DNA from: Alphaproteobacteria bacterium
GTDB taxonomy: Bacteria > Pseudomonadota > Alphaproteobacteria > Paracaedibacterales > CAIULA01
Assembly: GCA_019751935.1 (NCBI GenBank)
Contig: JAIEMR010000024.1
Coordinates: forward strand, 1 to 8,523
Length of the DNA stretch: 8,523 nucleotides
Direction of reading: 5' to 3'
Each line of letters begins with the position of its first letter. The first letter of the stretch is position 1. Made by a program: the position numbers and the translations under genes. The notes beneath the pieces were generated by a model. It was not told where the DNA came from and ran no database searches. It was given only the letters and a program-made list of their open reading frames with translations. Of the stretch, positions 1 to 7,075 are shown piece by piece.

Positions 1-687
1 ATATAAAGTGCCTTTTTTATTCACCTGATGCGGCCAAGCGCAATTAGGCTGACTGATAAAAGCCTCATAGCCAATTGTTGTTTGATTCATGCCCAAAGGT
101 GTTAATAATTTTTGCTGCAATAGCGCTTCCATTTTTTGGTTTTGGGTTCCCTCAACAACATCCTCCATCAAACTGTAAACAACATTATGATAATCAAACT
201 CAATGCCAGGCTCATCTTGCTCAGCTGTTTTAAGATCTTTAAGTAACTGAGACCTTAAAATACCGTTTTCAATTTTATGGTTCCAACCTTTTCTTTTGAA
301 ACCCGTTGTATGAGTCAAAACATGCCGCAACGTTGTTCTGGATTTCAGGTACGGATAAAAAGGAGTGATCGGCGCATCTAAATTAATTAATCCTTGTTTA
401 TTAAGAAGCGCAATTAAGGTTGCCGCAATTGGTTTTGAGGCTGAACCTAATTGAAATGATGTATCAAGGTTGACCTTATCTTTTCCGCCTTTTTTCTTAA
501 CGCCATAGGCTTTCATAAAAATGATTCTGTTCCCTTCGACAACGGCAACAGAGCATCCTATAACCTTTTTTTGCTCAACTTGTTTTGCAATATATTGGTC
601 CAACTTTTGCAAAGCAGGCGCCAACGAAGACGCGATCGAGGCTTGAATAAAAAAAGTAATTAAAATGAAAAAAACTCTAGTTATCAA
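1..687 (-). CDS. Exported serine beta-lactamase-like hydrolase (class C / PF00144 family), 3' end beyond the window
   Basis: This is the first 229 residues of a serine hydrolase of the beta-lactamase / penicillin-binding-protein-like superfamily; the C-terminus lies left of the window. The catalytic SxxK motif is S82-A-S-K85, within L-G-S-A-S-K-P. A typical L-T-H-T-T-G segment follows at 125-129, and a YxN motif (Y166-H-N168) sits in the family context P-G-I-E-F-D-Y-H-N. The third motif (KTG or HxG type) would lie outside the window. The N-terminus is a short basic stretch (I-T-R), then a hydrophobic run (about 5-14) and a small-residue region, so a Sec signal peptide and periplasmic location are likely. 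The start is a TTG at 687-685: an in-frame stop lies just upstream, AAGGG (minus strand, 698-694) is spaced six bases from the TTG, and no other start precedes the signal sequence. The family includes esterases, D-aminopeptidases and peptidoglycan hydrolases, so the substrate cannot be named; true beta-lactamase activity is unproven. Confidence 0.88.
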   Translation of the reverse strand, partial: MITRVFFILITFFIQASIASSLAPALQKLDQYIAKQVEQKKVIGCSVAVVEGNRIIFMKAYGVKKKGGKDKVNLDTSFQLGSASKPIAATLIALLNKQGLINLDAPITPFYPYLKSRTTLRHVLTHTTGFKRKGWNHKIENGILRSQLLKDLKTAEQDEPGIEFDYHNVVYSLMEDVVEGTQNQKMEALLQQKLLTPLGMNQTTIGYEAFISQPNCAWPHQVNKKGTLY

Positions 688-693
688 AAGAAA

Positions 694-698
694 CCCTT
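694..698 (-). promoter_or_regulatory. Ribosome binding site deciding the TTG start of the beta-lactamase-like gene
   Basis: AAGGG on the minus strand stands six bases before the TTG at 687-685. Because an in-frame TAA overlaps this site, the reading frame cannot start further upstream. The next in-frame ATG is codon 58, well inside the folded domain. The TTG is therefore the best-supported start. Confidence 0.7.
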
Positions 699-787
699 AA
701 CTACATTTATATGAAATTGCCTATATCCTGCCTGAGATTCAAAGATTTCGCATTAAAAATTTGAGACCCCATAATATACTCAAAGAA

Positions 788-889
788 TTTCGAGATACCT
801 GCAGGAAAATGAGGGTCAAGGAGCGCAGTGTATATAAAAATACATGAGCACCGCAGATTCTCAGATTTTGACGAACAGGTATCTTGAAA
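788..889. repeat. Long imperfect palindrome (candidate dispersed intergenic repeat element)
   Basis: The outer arms are 788-801 and 876-889. They contain a perfect 9-nt inverted pair, AGATACCTG (793-801) and CAGGTATCT (876-884), and extend five further positions outward with one G-T mismatch at 792/885. Inside, the arms stay partly complementary: AAAAT at 806-810 faces ATTTT at 865-869, and GAG at 811-813 faces CTC at 860-862. The apex is TGTAT (829-833) against ATACA (840-844) with a six-base loop. The whole could fold into one long bulged hairpin on either strand. Size, position between genes and partial symmetry fit a REP/MITE-like palindromic element. Only one copy is present here, so repetition in the genome is inferred. 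Confidence 0.7.
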
Positions 890-971
890 GACGAAGAGTA
901 TAAACATAACTAATGCATAGACCTGATGTTTTTGATACCTTAAGGCAAGATTCAACTTATCGTCATAAATT

Positions 972-2729
972 ATGAGTTACGCACCCACACTTTCTCAATC
1001 AGGAAAACAGCTAGCACGCCGTTTGTTAAAAGAACACGTTAAACCGTACAAAAAACTTTTTGCCTTAGCCTGCTTTTTTATGATGTTAGCCGCAATGGCA
1101 ACAGCAGCGCTTCCTTATTTATTGCAACCTGTCTTTGACGATGTCTTTACCAAGGCCGATGTTAACCTTTTGATTATCTTTTGCGGCGCTGTTTTATTAG
1201 CTTTTATTGTCAAAGGAGTTGCTTCTTACGGTGAGTCAGTTGTAATGACCTATGTTGGGCAGAAAATCATTTCTGACATCCAAAATCGGTTGTTTGCTCA
1301 TTTGATGAAATCAGATTTGGCCTTTTTCCACAGCACCACCAGCGGTGAATTATTATCCAGGTTTACCAACGATGTGAACATGATGCGAAACGCCATGGCT
1401 AATACCATCATAGGTTTTGGAAAAGATTCCTTTACTCTTTTATTTCTAGTTGCCGTCATGTTTTATAGAGACGCAACTTTGGCCGCAATTGCCTTTATCG
1501 TTTTTCCAGTTGCCATTTTACCAATTGCTAAAATTGGCCGACGCATGCGTAAAGTCACCTATAACACGCAAGAGGAGCTGGGGAGCTTTACAACTCAGCT
1601 AACCCAGGTCTTTCAGGGAATCCGTGTTGTCAAAGCCTATGGCATGGAACAAGTAGAAGCGGATCGCGCTGAATCCATGATCCAAAAGATCTTTAAACTT
1701 ATTTATAAATCAGCCAGGGTAAGATCAGCTGCGCATCCGGTTGTTGAAAGTTTGGGCGGCGTTGCGATTATTTCAGTGATTGCCTATGGCGGCTGGCAGG
1801 TCATGCATCATGCTCGCACAACAGGTGAGTTTATCTCATTTATTGGCGCCATGCTTTTGATTTACGAGCCCTTAAAGCGCCTCAGCAACTTGAATGCTAA
1901 CGTTCAAGAAGGGCTTGCGGCTTCCTCGCGTGTGTTTATGATTATCGACACCCCTCCTCATATTACGGACCTGCCAGACGCAACAACAATTGAGCGTGCA
2001 AAAGGCGAAATCACCTTTGACCATATGACTTTTCAATATATGGATGGGAAAGAAGCTTTAACGAACATTAACCTTTCGATTGAACCTGGGCAAACAGTTG
2101 CTTTGGTGGGTTCTAGCGGCGCTGGGAAATCAACGTTTATAAACCTGCTACCAAGGTTTTATGATGTCACCAAAGGGGCCATTCTAATAGATGGCATTGA
2201 TATTAGACATTTGGAGCTTGCAAACTTAAGAGATCAAATTGCCCTGGTCAGTCAAGAAATTGCCCTTTTTGATATGTCTGTTAGAGATAATATCGCTTAT
2301 GGTAGTCCCCAGGCTTCGGAGGCCCAAATTATTAGAGCAGCAAAGTCTGCAGCTGCCGATGAATTTATTATGAAACTTCCCAAAGGGTATGAAACCGTCG
2401 TCGGAGAGAATGGCGTGAAGTTATCGGGCGGACAGCGCCAACGATTAGCCATTGCCCGCGCCATGCTGAAAGATGCGCCTATTTTATTATTAGATGAGGC
2501 TACCTCCGCCCTTGATACAGATTCAGAGCGCCAGGTTCAATCAGCCTTAAAGGTTTTAATGAAAGGACGAACAACATTGATGGTGGCGCATCGCCTTTCA
2601 ACAGTTGTGGAAGCTGATATTATATATGTTCTGGACCATGGACAAATTGTTGAAAAAGGCAATCACGCTGAGCTTTTGGCACACAATGGAATCTATGCTC
2701 ACCTGTGGCAAGCACAATCGCAGGCATAA
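972..2729 (+). CDS. msbA: MsbA-type ABC exporter half-transporter (fused membrane and ATPase domains)
   Basis: This 585-residue half-transporter is expected to work as an inner-membrane homodimer; by family it flips lipid A core or other amphiphiles across the membrane using ATP. Six hydrophobic segments lie at roughly 29-50, 66-88, 143-165, 167-188, 255-277 and 286-308. The ATPase domain follows, with A-loop Y356, Walker A G-S-S-G-A-G-K-S-T (380-388), Q-loop Q428, signature L-S-G-G-Q (484-488), Walker B I-L-L-L-D-E (504-509, catalytic E509), S-A-L-D D-loop and H-loop H540. All catalytic motifs are intact and the length is typical. The membrane domain (for example L-A-F-F-H-S and G-Q-K-I-I-S-D) reads as alphaproteobacterial. 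The ATG at 972 is fixed by an in-frame TAA at 966-968, but no clear Shine-Dalgarno precedes it. No lpxK or kdtA neighbour is visible, so a lipid or drug exporter other than MsbA proper remains possible. Confidence 0.9.
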   Translation: MSYAPTLSQSGKQLARRLLKEHVKPYKKLFALACFFMMLAAMATAALPYLLQPVFDDVFTKADVNLLIIFCGAVLLAFIVKGVASYGESVVMTYVGQKIISDIQNRLFAHLMKSDLAFFHSTTSGELLSRFTNDVNMMRNAMANTIIGFGKDSFTLLFLVAVMFYRDATLAAIAFIVFPVAILPIAKIGRRMRKVTYNTQEELGSFTTQLTQVFQGIRVVKAYGMEQVEADRAESMIQKIFKLIYKSARVRSAAHPVVESLGGVAIISVIAYGGWQVMHHARTTGEFISFIGAMLLIYEPLKRLSNLNANVQEGLAASSRVFMIIDTPPHITDLPDATTIERAKGEITFDHMTFQYMDGKEALTNINLSIEPGQTVALVGSSGAGKSTFINLLPRFYDVTKGAILIDGIDIRHLELANLRDQIALVSQEIALFDMSVRDNIAYGSPQASEAQIIRAAKSAAADEFIMKLPKGYETVVGENGVKLSGGQRQRLAIARAMLKDAPILLLDEATSALDTDSERQVQSALKVLMKGRTTLMVAHRLSTVVEADIIYVLDHGQIVEKGNHAELLAHNGIYAHLWQAQSQA

Positions 2730-2731
2730 CA

Positions 2732-2767
2732 ATGACTTTTCCAATCAAAGATAATAAAATTTATTGA
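2732..2767 (+). other. Eleven-codon reading frame two bases after the ABC exporter; possible truncated gene start
   Basis: An ATG two bases after the exporter's stop, with AGG eight bases upstream (2722-2724), opens the frame M-T-F-P-I-K-D-N-K-I-Y and then stops. The position is that of a translationally coupled second gene, but the frame ends as it enters the convergent SGNH gene, where composition turns AT-rich. It could be the stump of a downstream operon partner cut by a rearrangement, or simply chance. No homology can be judged from eleven residues. Confidence 0.2.
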
Positions 2768-3930
2768 AGTGGCTCTACCTCTTTTTGAATATAATCAAAA
2801 AATGTCTTACCAATAATCTCGTACCCTTCGTTTGTTAAATGACAGAAATCTGTAAATAATTTTTGTTTATCTAAGCCATCAAAAGATTTTCTCATATCAA
2901 CAAAGTAAAGACCATTTTCTTTTGCATAATCTTGTATCACACCATTCAATAACTCTAGAAATCGAGCTGCTTCTTTTCTAGTGGTTTGATTATCCACCAT
3001 CCACCAAGTATGGCCAATGTTCGATTGAAATTGCTCTTGAGTGTCATGAGGCCAACGCCCCACCAAGGTAGAAATGATTATTTTTACATTTGGGTTATGT
3101 TCTTTGAATGTATTTATAGCTTGAGTTAGATTTCGAGTAAAAAACTTATACAGCTCTATTGGTTTTTCTGCTCCTGGTCTTTTTAATTCGGCTTTAGCAG
3201 AATCTGAAAGTTGACCGATGTTATATTTTACTTTAAATTCTTGTTTTTTTGCCCTGAACCAATCACTCAATAAAATTACGGATTTAAAGTTGGAAGCAAA
3301 CACATATTTCGCACTATAACCTGAGAAGTCCTCAAAGTTAGAACTTTGAGGTGGAGGACTATACGGGGTATAAGATTGGAAATCATTCCACCCACAATAA
3401 AAAATAACAATATCTGGTTTATAAGCAGCAAATTTTAAACGCGTCGCCATTGCCCATTGATCGCTTACCCAACCCTGGACACCTGCATTAATAATTTCAA
3501 TTCCTCCTGGGAATTTGGAGTGAGAAGTCTCTTGCATAAACTTCTTTAAACTAACAGGATAACTGCTCTTTTGGACAGACGCTCCCTGCGTTGTAGATTC
3601 ACCTACCGTCATAATGCGAAGAGACTTTTCCCTTTTTTTAAGCTCAACTTCCTCTTTTTGGAAAAAACCTTGGCTATTTGTTATAATATCTTCACTGCCT
3701 TTGAAATTAGGAATTAATACATAACCTAGGGAGGGATGGCTCATCTTTATGAAATTAATGATTTTATTTGCATCTTTTTCTTTTTTAAGATTGGCTATAT
3801 TAGATTCTTCTACCTGTTTAAGTACCTCATTCTCAAGATGGCTCCAGTAAAGCCTAGCGCCGCCTTCAATGATCATAAAAAGTATTAAAGCCGGCAGAAG
3901 AGTAAAAATAACTTTCTTTAAAAAATTCAT
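2761..3930 (-). CDS. Membrane-anchored SGNH/GDSL-family hydrolase
   Basis: This 389-residue protein belongs to the SGNH/GDSL esterase/lipase superfamily. Residues about 6-24 form one hydrophobic segment after a short basic N-terminus (M-N-F-L-K-K), with no obvious cleavage site, suggesting an N-terminal anchor and a periplasmic catalytic domain. The blocks are: I, V-G-E-S-T-T-Q-G with nucleophile S112; II, N-A-G-V-Q-G-W with G150; III, G-W-N-D-F with N182; and V, T-D-F-C-H-L-T-N-E-G-Y with D361 and H364. Block I has GES rather than the classical GDS. Such proteins often remove or add acyl groups on surface glycans, but no substrate is indicated here. The start ATG lies one base after the carB stop, with AAGGA (3941-3937, minus) inside the carB tail, so translation is probably coupled to carB. 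It converges on the ABC exporter with a 31-base gap and no visible terminator. Confidence 0.85.
   Translation of the reverse strand: MNFLKKVIFTLLPALILFMIIEGGARLYWSHLENEVLKQVEESNIANLKKEKDANKIINFIKMSHPSLGYVLIPNFKGSEDIITNSQGFFQKEEVELKKREKSLRIMTVGESTTQGASVQKSSYPVSLKKFMQETSHSKFPGGIEIINAGVQGWVSDQWAMATRLKFAAYKPDIVIFYCGWNDFQSYTPYSPPPQSSNFEDFSGYSAKYVFASNFKSVILLSDWFRAKKQEFKVKYNIGQLSDSAKAELKRPGAEKPIELYKFFTRNLTQAINTFKEHNPNVKIIISTLVGRWPHDTQEQFQSNIGHTWWMVDNQTTRKEAARFLELLNGVIQDYAKENGLYFVDMRKSFDGLDKQKLFTDFCHLTNEGYEIIGKTFFDYIQKEVEPLQ
3330..3351. repeat. Perfect 22-nt inverted repeat inside the SGNH hydrolase gene
   Basis: CCTCAAAGTT (3330-3339) and AACTTTGAGG (3342-3351) are perfect 10-nt inverted arms separated by two bases. 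In RNA the tip would open to a small loop. The site encodes residues just after a P-P-P-Q run (192-195) of the hydrolase, in a probable surface loop between catalytic blocks III and V. It may be chance, an intragenic hairpin or a recognition site. Confidence 0.6.
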
Positions 3931-3931
3931 T

Positions 3932-6900
3932 TTAATTCCTTAATTGCTGCAAACTTGTAAGGTTAAAAGTTTGATGTTTTCTCATAAAAATGGCATTTGT
4001 AATTATATCTAGATGCTCTAGACTGGCACATAAAAACGGTTTTTCAGCAAATACATTTAATAAAGAGTCTATTTCATTTTCTAAAGACGGATTTAAATAA
4101 ACAATAATAGAGCAAGGTTCCTTTATATCTTTTGAGAAAGAAATCTTTTCCAGAGAGAACCCAAGCTGTTCTAATTTTTGCCAATCATGCTCTTTATATT
4201 GCTCATCATCGCCTATGGCATATATCTTTCCATCTTTTGGGATTCTATTAAATGGATCCGAAAGCTCAGCTTTTGCTAATGCCTCTACCAGAGAATTCCC
4301 AATTGACATAGTTTCACCTGTAGAACGCATTTCTGGCCCTAACGTAGGTTGAGATTCAGGGATTTTTATAAAAGAGAAAATCGGCTTTTTTACGTAAGAT
4401 TTTTCTCTTTCTTTTTCCGTCTTAACTTCTTTCAGTTTTAAAGGGAGGCCAAGCATTATATCTACAGCATTTTCAATAATAGGTAATCCTAGAGCCTTTC
4501 CAACAAAAGGTATCGTCCTACTAGCTCTCGGATTGACTTCGAGAATAAAAATCTTCTCGTGTTTGTCAACGGCCAGCTGCACATTGAAAACTCCTTTAAT
4601 ATCCAACTCCTTCGCTAAATTTGCGCTGATTTCTTTAATTTTTTCAACAACTGCTTCAGATAGTGTAAAAGGAAATAAAGAACATGTTGAGTCTCCAGAA
4701 TGAATACCTGCAGGCTCAACATGCTCCATTACGGCTAAAATAGTAACGTTTTTCCCATCGGAAATTCCGTCCACATCGACCTCTATAGCAGACTCAAGGT
4801 ATGCTTCAACGAGAAGAGGGCCCATCTCCTCTATTTTGTTTTCTATGCTACTATTTTTCACCTCTTCCAAACTGTGAAAAATCTGCATTAAACTTCCACC
4901 AATGACGTATGAAGGCCTAACAATTACAGGGAAATTTGTTTTCTCTAATGCTTCAAATAATTCTAGTTTTGTAGAAACAATCATGTTGTGCGGCTGTATT
5001 ATTCCAAACCTTTCACAAAAAGATCTAAATATTTCTCTGTTCTCGCAAGCATCAACTGTTTCTCTGGAGGTGCCAAGAATAGTTATATTATTATCATCAA
5101 GAGATTTTAGTAACTTTAAAGGAGTTTGTCCTCCCAATTGAGTTATAACTCCTAACAAAGAACCGGTTGTTTGTTCGTGAAAAATAATTTCCAATACATC
5201 TTCTTCTGTGAGAGGCTCGCAGTAAAGATGATCTGAAATAGAGTAATCAGTGGAGACTGTTTCTGGGTTACAGTTTATAATGATCGTCTCAATACCTTTT
5301 TTGCGCAATGCCTCTGCTGCCTTTACGCAGCAATAATCAAACTCAATTCCTTGCCCGATTCTATTGGGACCACTTCCAATGATAATCGCTTTTTTATTAG
5401 GACTTGGAAATGATTCATTGCTTCTTGGATGAGAAAAGCTAAGTTCATAAGTAGAATAAAGATAAGAAGTTTCAGCCTCAAATTCAGCTGCACACGTATC
5501 AATGCGTCTATAATTTGGCCTTATTCCATATTTATGCCTTAAATCCCTAATATCTTTAGGCAAAGCCTGCGTGAGCTCTGCTATTCTTTGATCTGAGAAA
5601 CCAAGAGCTTTTGCTTTTGCAAGAGACATAAAATCAATAGACTCCACATTTTTATGAAAACTCCCTTCAAAATCTACAAGGGTTTTAATTTGCTGTAAAA
5701 ACCAAGGATCATATAAACAAAGCTCATGCACTTCCTGCACAGTAAATCCTTGACGAAAAGCTTCTCCTATCCATAAAAACCGCCAAGGATCTGACGTTTT
5801 TAGTTTTTCACGAATCTCTTCTTTTTCCACAGAACGAGAAAGAGGAGAATTAAGGCCAGATAATCCAATTTCTAAAGAACGTATGCCCTTCTGAAATGAT
5901 TCAGCAAAACAACGTCCCAAACTTATAATCTCCCCCACTGATTGCATATAAGTAGATAAAATCTTTTTGGAACCAAGAAATTTCTGAAAATCAAAACGAG
6001 GAAATTTTGTTACTACGTAGTCAATACTCGGCTCAAAAGCCGCACATGTTTTCTTAGTAATATCATTTGAAATTTCTTCCAAAGTGTAACCTACGGCTAA
6101 TTTGGCAGCAATTTTTGCAATAGGAAAACCTGTAGCTTTAGAAGCGAGAGCAGATGAGCGAGAAACCCTTGGATTCATTTCAATAATAACAATCCTGCCA
6201 TCATAGGGATTAATAGCAAACTGTACATTGGCACCGCCTGTCTCTACACCAATTTTGCGCATTACTGCAATAGATGCATTCCGAAGAACTTGATACTCCT
6301 TATCACTTAAAGTCAGCGCTGGAGCAACAGTGATACTATCGCCTGTATGAATTCCCATGGGATCAAGATTTTCAATCGAACACACGATAATGCAGTTATC
6401 ACGGCTATCTCTGACAACTTCCATTTCGTACTCTTTCCAACCTAATACAGACTCTTCAAGAAGAACTTGCCTAATCGGAGAGTTTGCTATCCCATACTCC
6501 ACTTTCTCAATTAAATCCTCATGATTATATGCAATTCCTCCTCCTGAACCTCCCAAGGTAAAAGAAGGCCTAATTATGATTGGAAAACCAAGATTTTCTG
6601 CGACCTCTCTAGCCTCTTTTACAGTCTCAATTACATAGCTCTTCGGACAATCAAGCCCAATCTCTTCCATATTTTGTCTAAAAATTTTTCTATTTTCAGC
6701 ACGTTGAATCACGTCCGGGTGAGCGCCTATTATCTCGACACCTAATTTCTGCAAAACCCCTGATTCCCATAAATTTATAGCTAGATTTAATGCTGTTTGC
6801 CCACCCATTGTAGGGAGTATTGCATCAACTTTTTCTTTCGCTAAAATTTGAGTAATGACTTCTGGGATTAAAGGCTCAATATAAGTAGCAGCAGCTAGTT

Positions 6901-7075
6901 CTGGATCTGACATGATAGTTGCAGGGTTGGAATTTACCAGAACTACACGATAGCCATCTTCCGTTAAAGCTTTGCAAGCCTGTACTCCAGAATAATCAAA
7001 CTCACAACCCTGACCAATAGTAATGGGGCCAGAGCCAATAATCAAAATAGTGTTTATATCAGAACGACGCGGCAT
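3932..7075 (-). CDS. carB: Carbamoyl-phosphate synthase large subunit
   Basis: CarB uses two ATP, bicarbonate and ammonia from CarA to make carbamoyl phosphate for pyrimidines and arginine. The 1047 residues compare with 1073 in E. coli. The N-terminal carboxyphosphate half (1 to about 400) has G-S-G-P at 14-17, R129, R169, a G-G-S-G-G-G loop (175-180), Q285, E299, N301 and R303, at the same numbers as in E. coli. An oligomerisation region covers about 404-550. The carbamoyl-phosphate half has G-S-G-P at 567-570, R680, R720, Q833, E846, N848 and R850. Its nucleotide loop is G-G-S-L-M (726-730), where E. coli has G-G-R-A-M. The C-terminal MGS-like allosteric domain (about 949-1047) is roughly 30 residues short and lacks the N-T-T-S-G-R type effector motif. 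The start M-P-R-R-S-D-I matches the family and overlaps carA by 17 nt. The large insert near residue 155 seen in rhizobial CarB is absent. Confidence 0.97.
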   Translation of the reverse strand: MPRRSDINTILIIGSGPITIGQGCEFDYSGVQACKALTEDGYRVVLVNSNPATIMSDPELAAATYIEPLIPEVITQILAKEKVDAILPTMGGQTALNLAINLWESGVLQKLGVEIIGAHPDVIQRAENRKIFRQNMEEIGLDCPKSYVIETVKEAREVAENLGFPIIIRPSFTLGGSGGGIAYNHEDLIEKVEYGIANSPIRQVLLEESVLGWKEYEMEVVRDSRDNCIIVCSIENLDPMGIHTGDSITVAPALTLSDKEYQVLRNASIAVMRKIGVETGGANVQFAINPYDGRIVIIEMNPRVSRSSALASKATGFPIAKIAAKLAVGYTLEEISNDITKKTCAAFEPSIDYVVTKFPRFDFQKFLGSKKILSTYMQSVGEIISLGRCFAESFQKGIRSLEIGLSGLNSPLSRSVEKEEIREKLKTSDPWRFLWIGEAFRQGFTVQEVHELCLYDPWFLQQIKTLVDFEGSFHKNVESIDFMSLAKAKALGFSDQRIAELTQALPKDIRDLRHKYGIRPNYRRIDTCAAEFEAETSYLYSTYELSFSHPRSNESFPSPNKKAIIIGSGPNRIGQGIEFDYCCVKAAEALRKKGIETIIINCNPETVSTDYSISDHLYCEPLTEEDVLEIIFHEQTTGSLLGVITQLGGQTPLKLLKSLDDNNITILGTSRETVDACENREIFRSFCERFGIIQPHNMIVSTKLELFEALEKTNFPVIVRPSYVIGGSLMQIFHSLEEVKNSSIENKIEEMGPLLVEAYLESAIEVDVDGISDGKNVTILAVMEHVEPAGIHSGDSTCSLFPFTLSEAVVEKIKEISANLAKELDIKGVFNVQLAVDKHEKIFILEVNPRASRTIPFVGKALGLPIIENAVDIMLGLPLKLKEVKTEKEREKSYVKKPIFSFIKIPESQPTLGPEMRSTGETMSIGNSLVEALAKAELSDPFNRIPKDGKIYAIGDDEQYKEHDWQKLEQLGFSLEKISFSKDIKEPCSIIVYLNPSLENEIDSLLNVFAEKPFLCASLEHLDIITNAIFMRKHQTFNLTSLQQLRN
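3937..3941 (-). promoter_or_regulatory. Ribosome binding site of the SGNH hydrolase, embedded in the end of carB
   Basis: AAGGA on the minus strand lies within the last sense codons of carB, six bases before the hydrolase ATG. With one base between the carB stop and this ATG, terminating ribosomes could reinitiate directly, which ties hydrolase output to carB translation. Confidence 0.65.

Larger units (their letters stand above)
688..971. other. Divergent intergenic spacer
   Basis: These 284 bases separate two divergently transcribed envelope genes, so they should carry both promoters. The centre is taken up by the imperfect palindrome at 788-889. I could not find a convincing sigma-70 promoter for either gene. 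A TATAAA on the minus strand (711-706) lies near the left gene but has no good -35 partner. TTGATA at 932-937 on the plus strand is followed by only a poor -10 (ACTTAT, 955-960). No tRNA or other structured RNA is recognised apart from the palindrome. Confidence 0.6.

Noticed and set aside
707..955. Minus-strand open frame of 82 codons across the intergenic palindrome
   Set aside because: It lies over the imperfect palindrome and its flanks, has no good ribosome binding site and shows no recognisable domain. Its length is explained by the low-stop content of the repeat, so I treat it as a spurious frame.
932..960. Candidate sigma-70 promoter for the ABC exporter (TTGATA with ACTTAT at 17-nt spacing)
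   Set aside because: The -10 match is poor and AT-rich DNA yields such pairs often, so it is not listed as a promoter.
2730..2760. Shared bidirectional terminator between the convergent exporter and SGNH genes
   Set aside because: No GC-rich stem or stem plus T-run could be found in the 31-base gap.
4902..5141. Plus-strand open frame of 79 codons inside carB
   Set aside because: It is fully antisense to the conserved second half of carB, whose motifs are intact, and has no features of its own.
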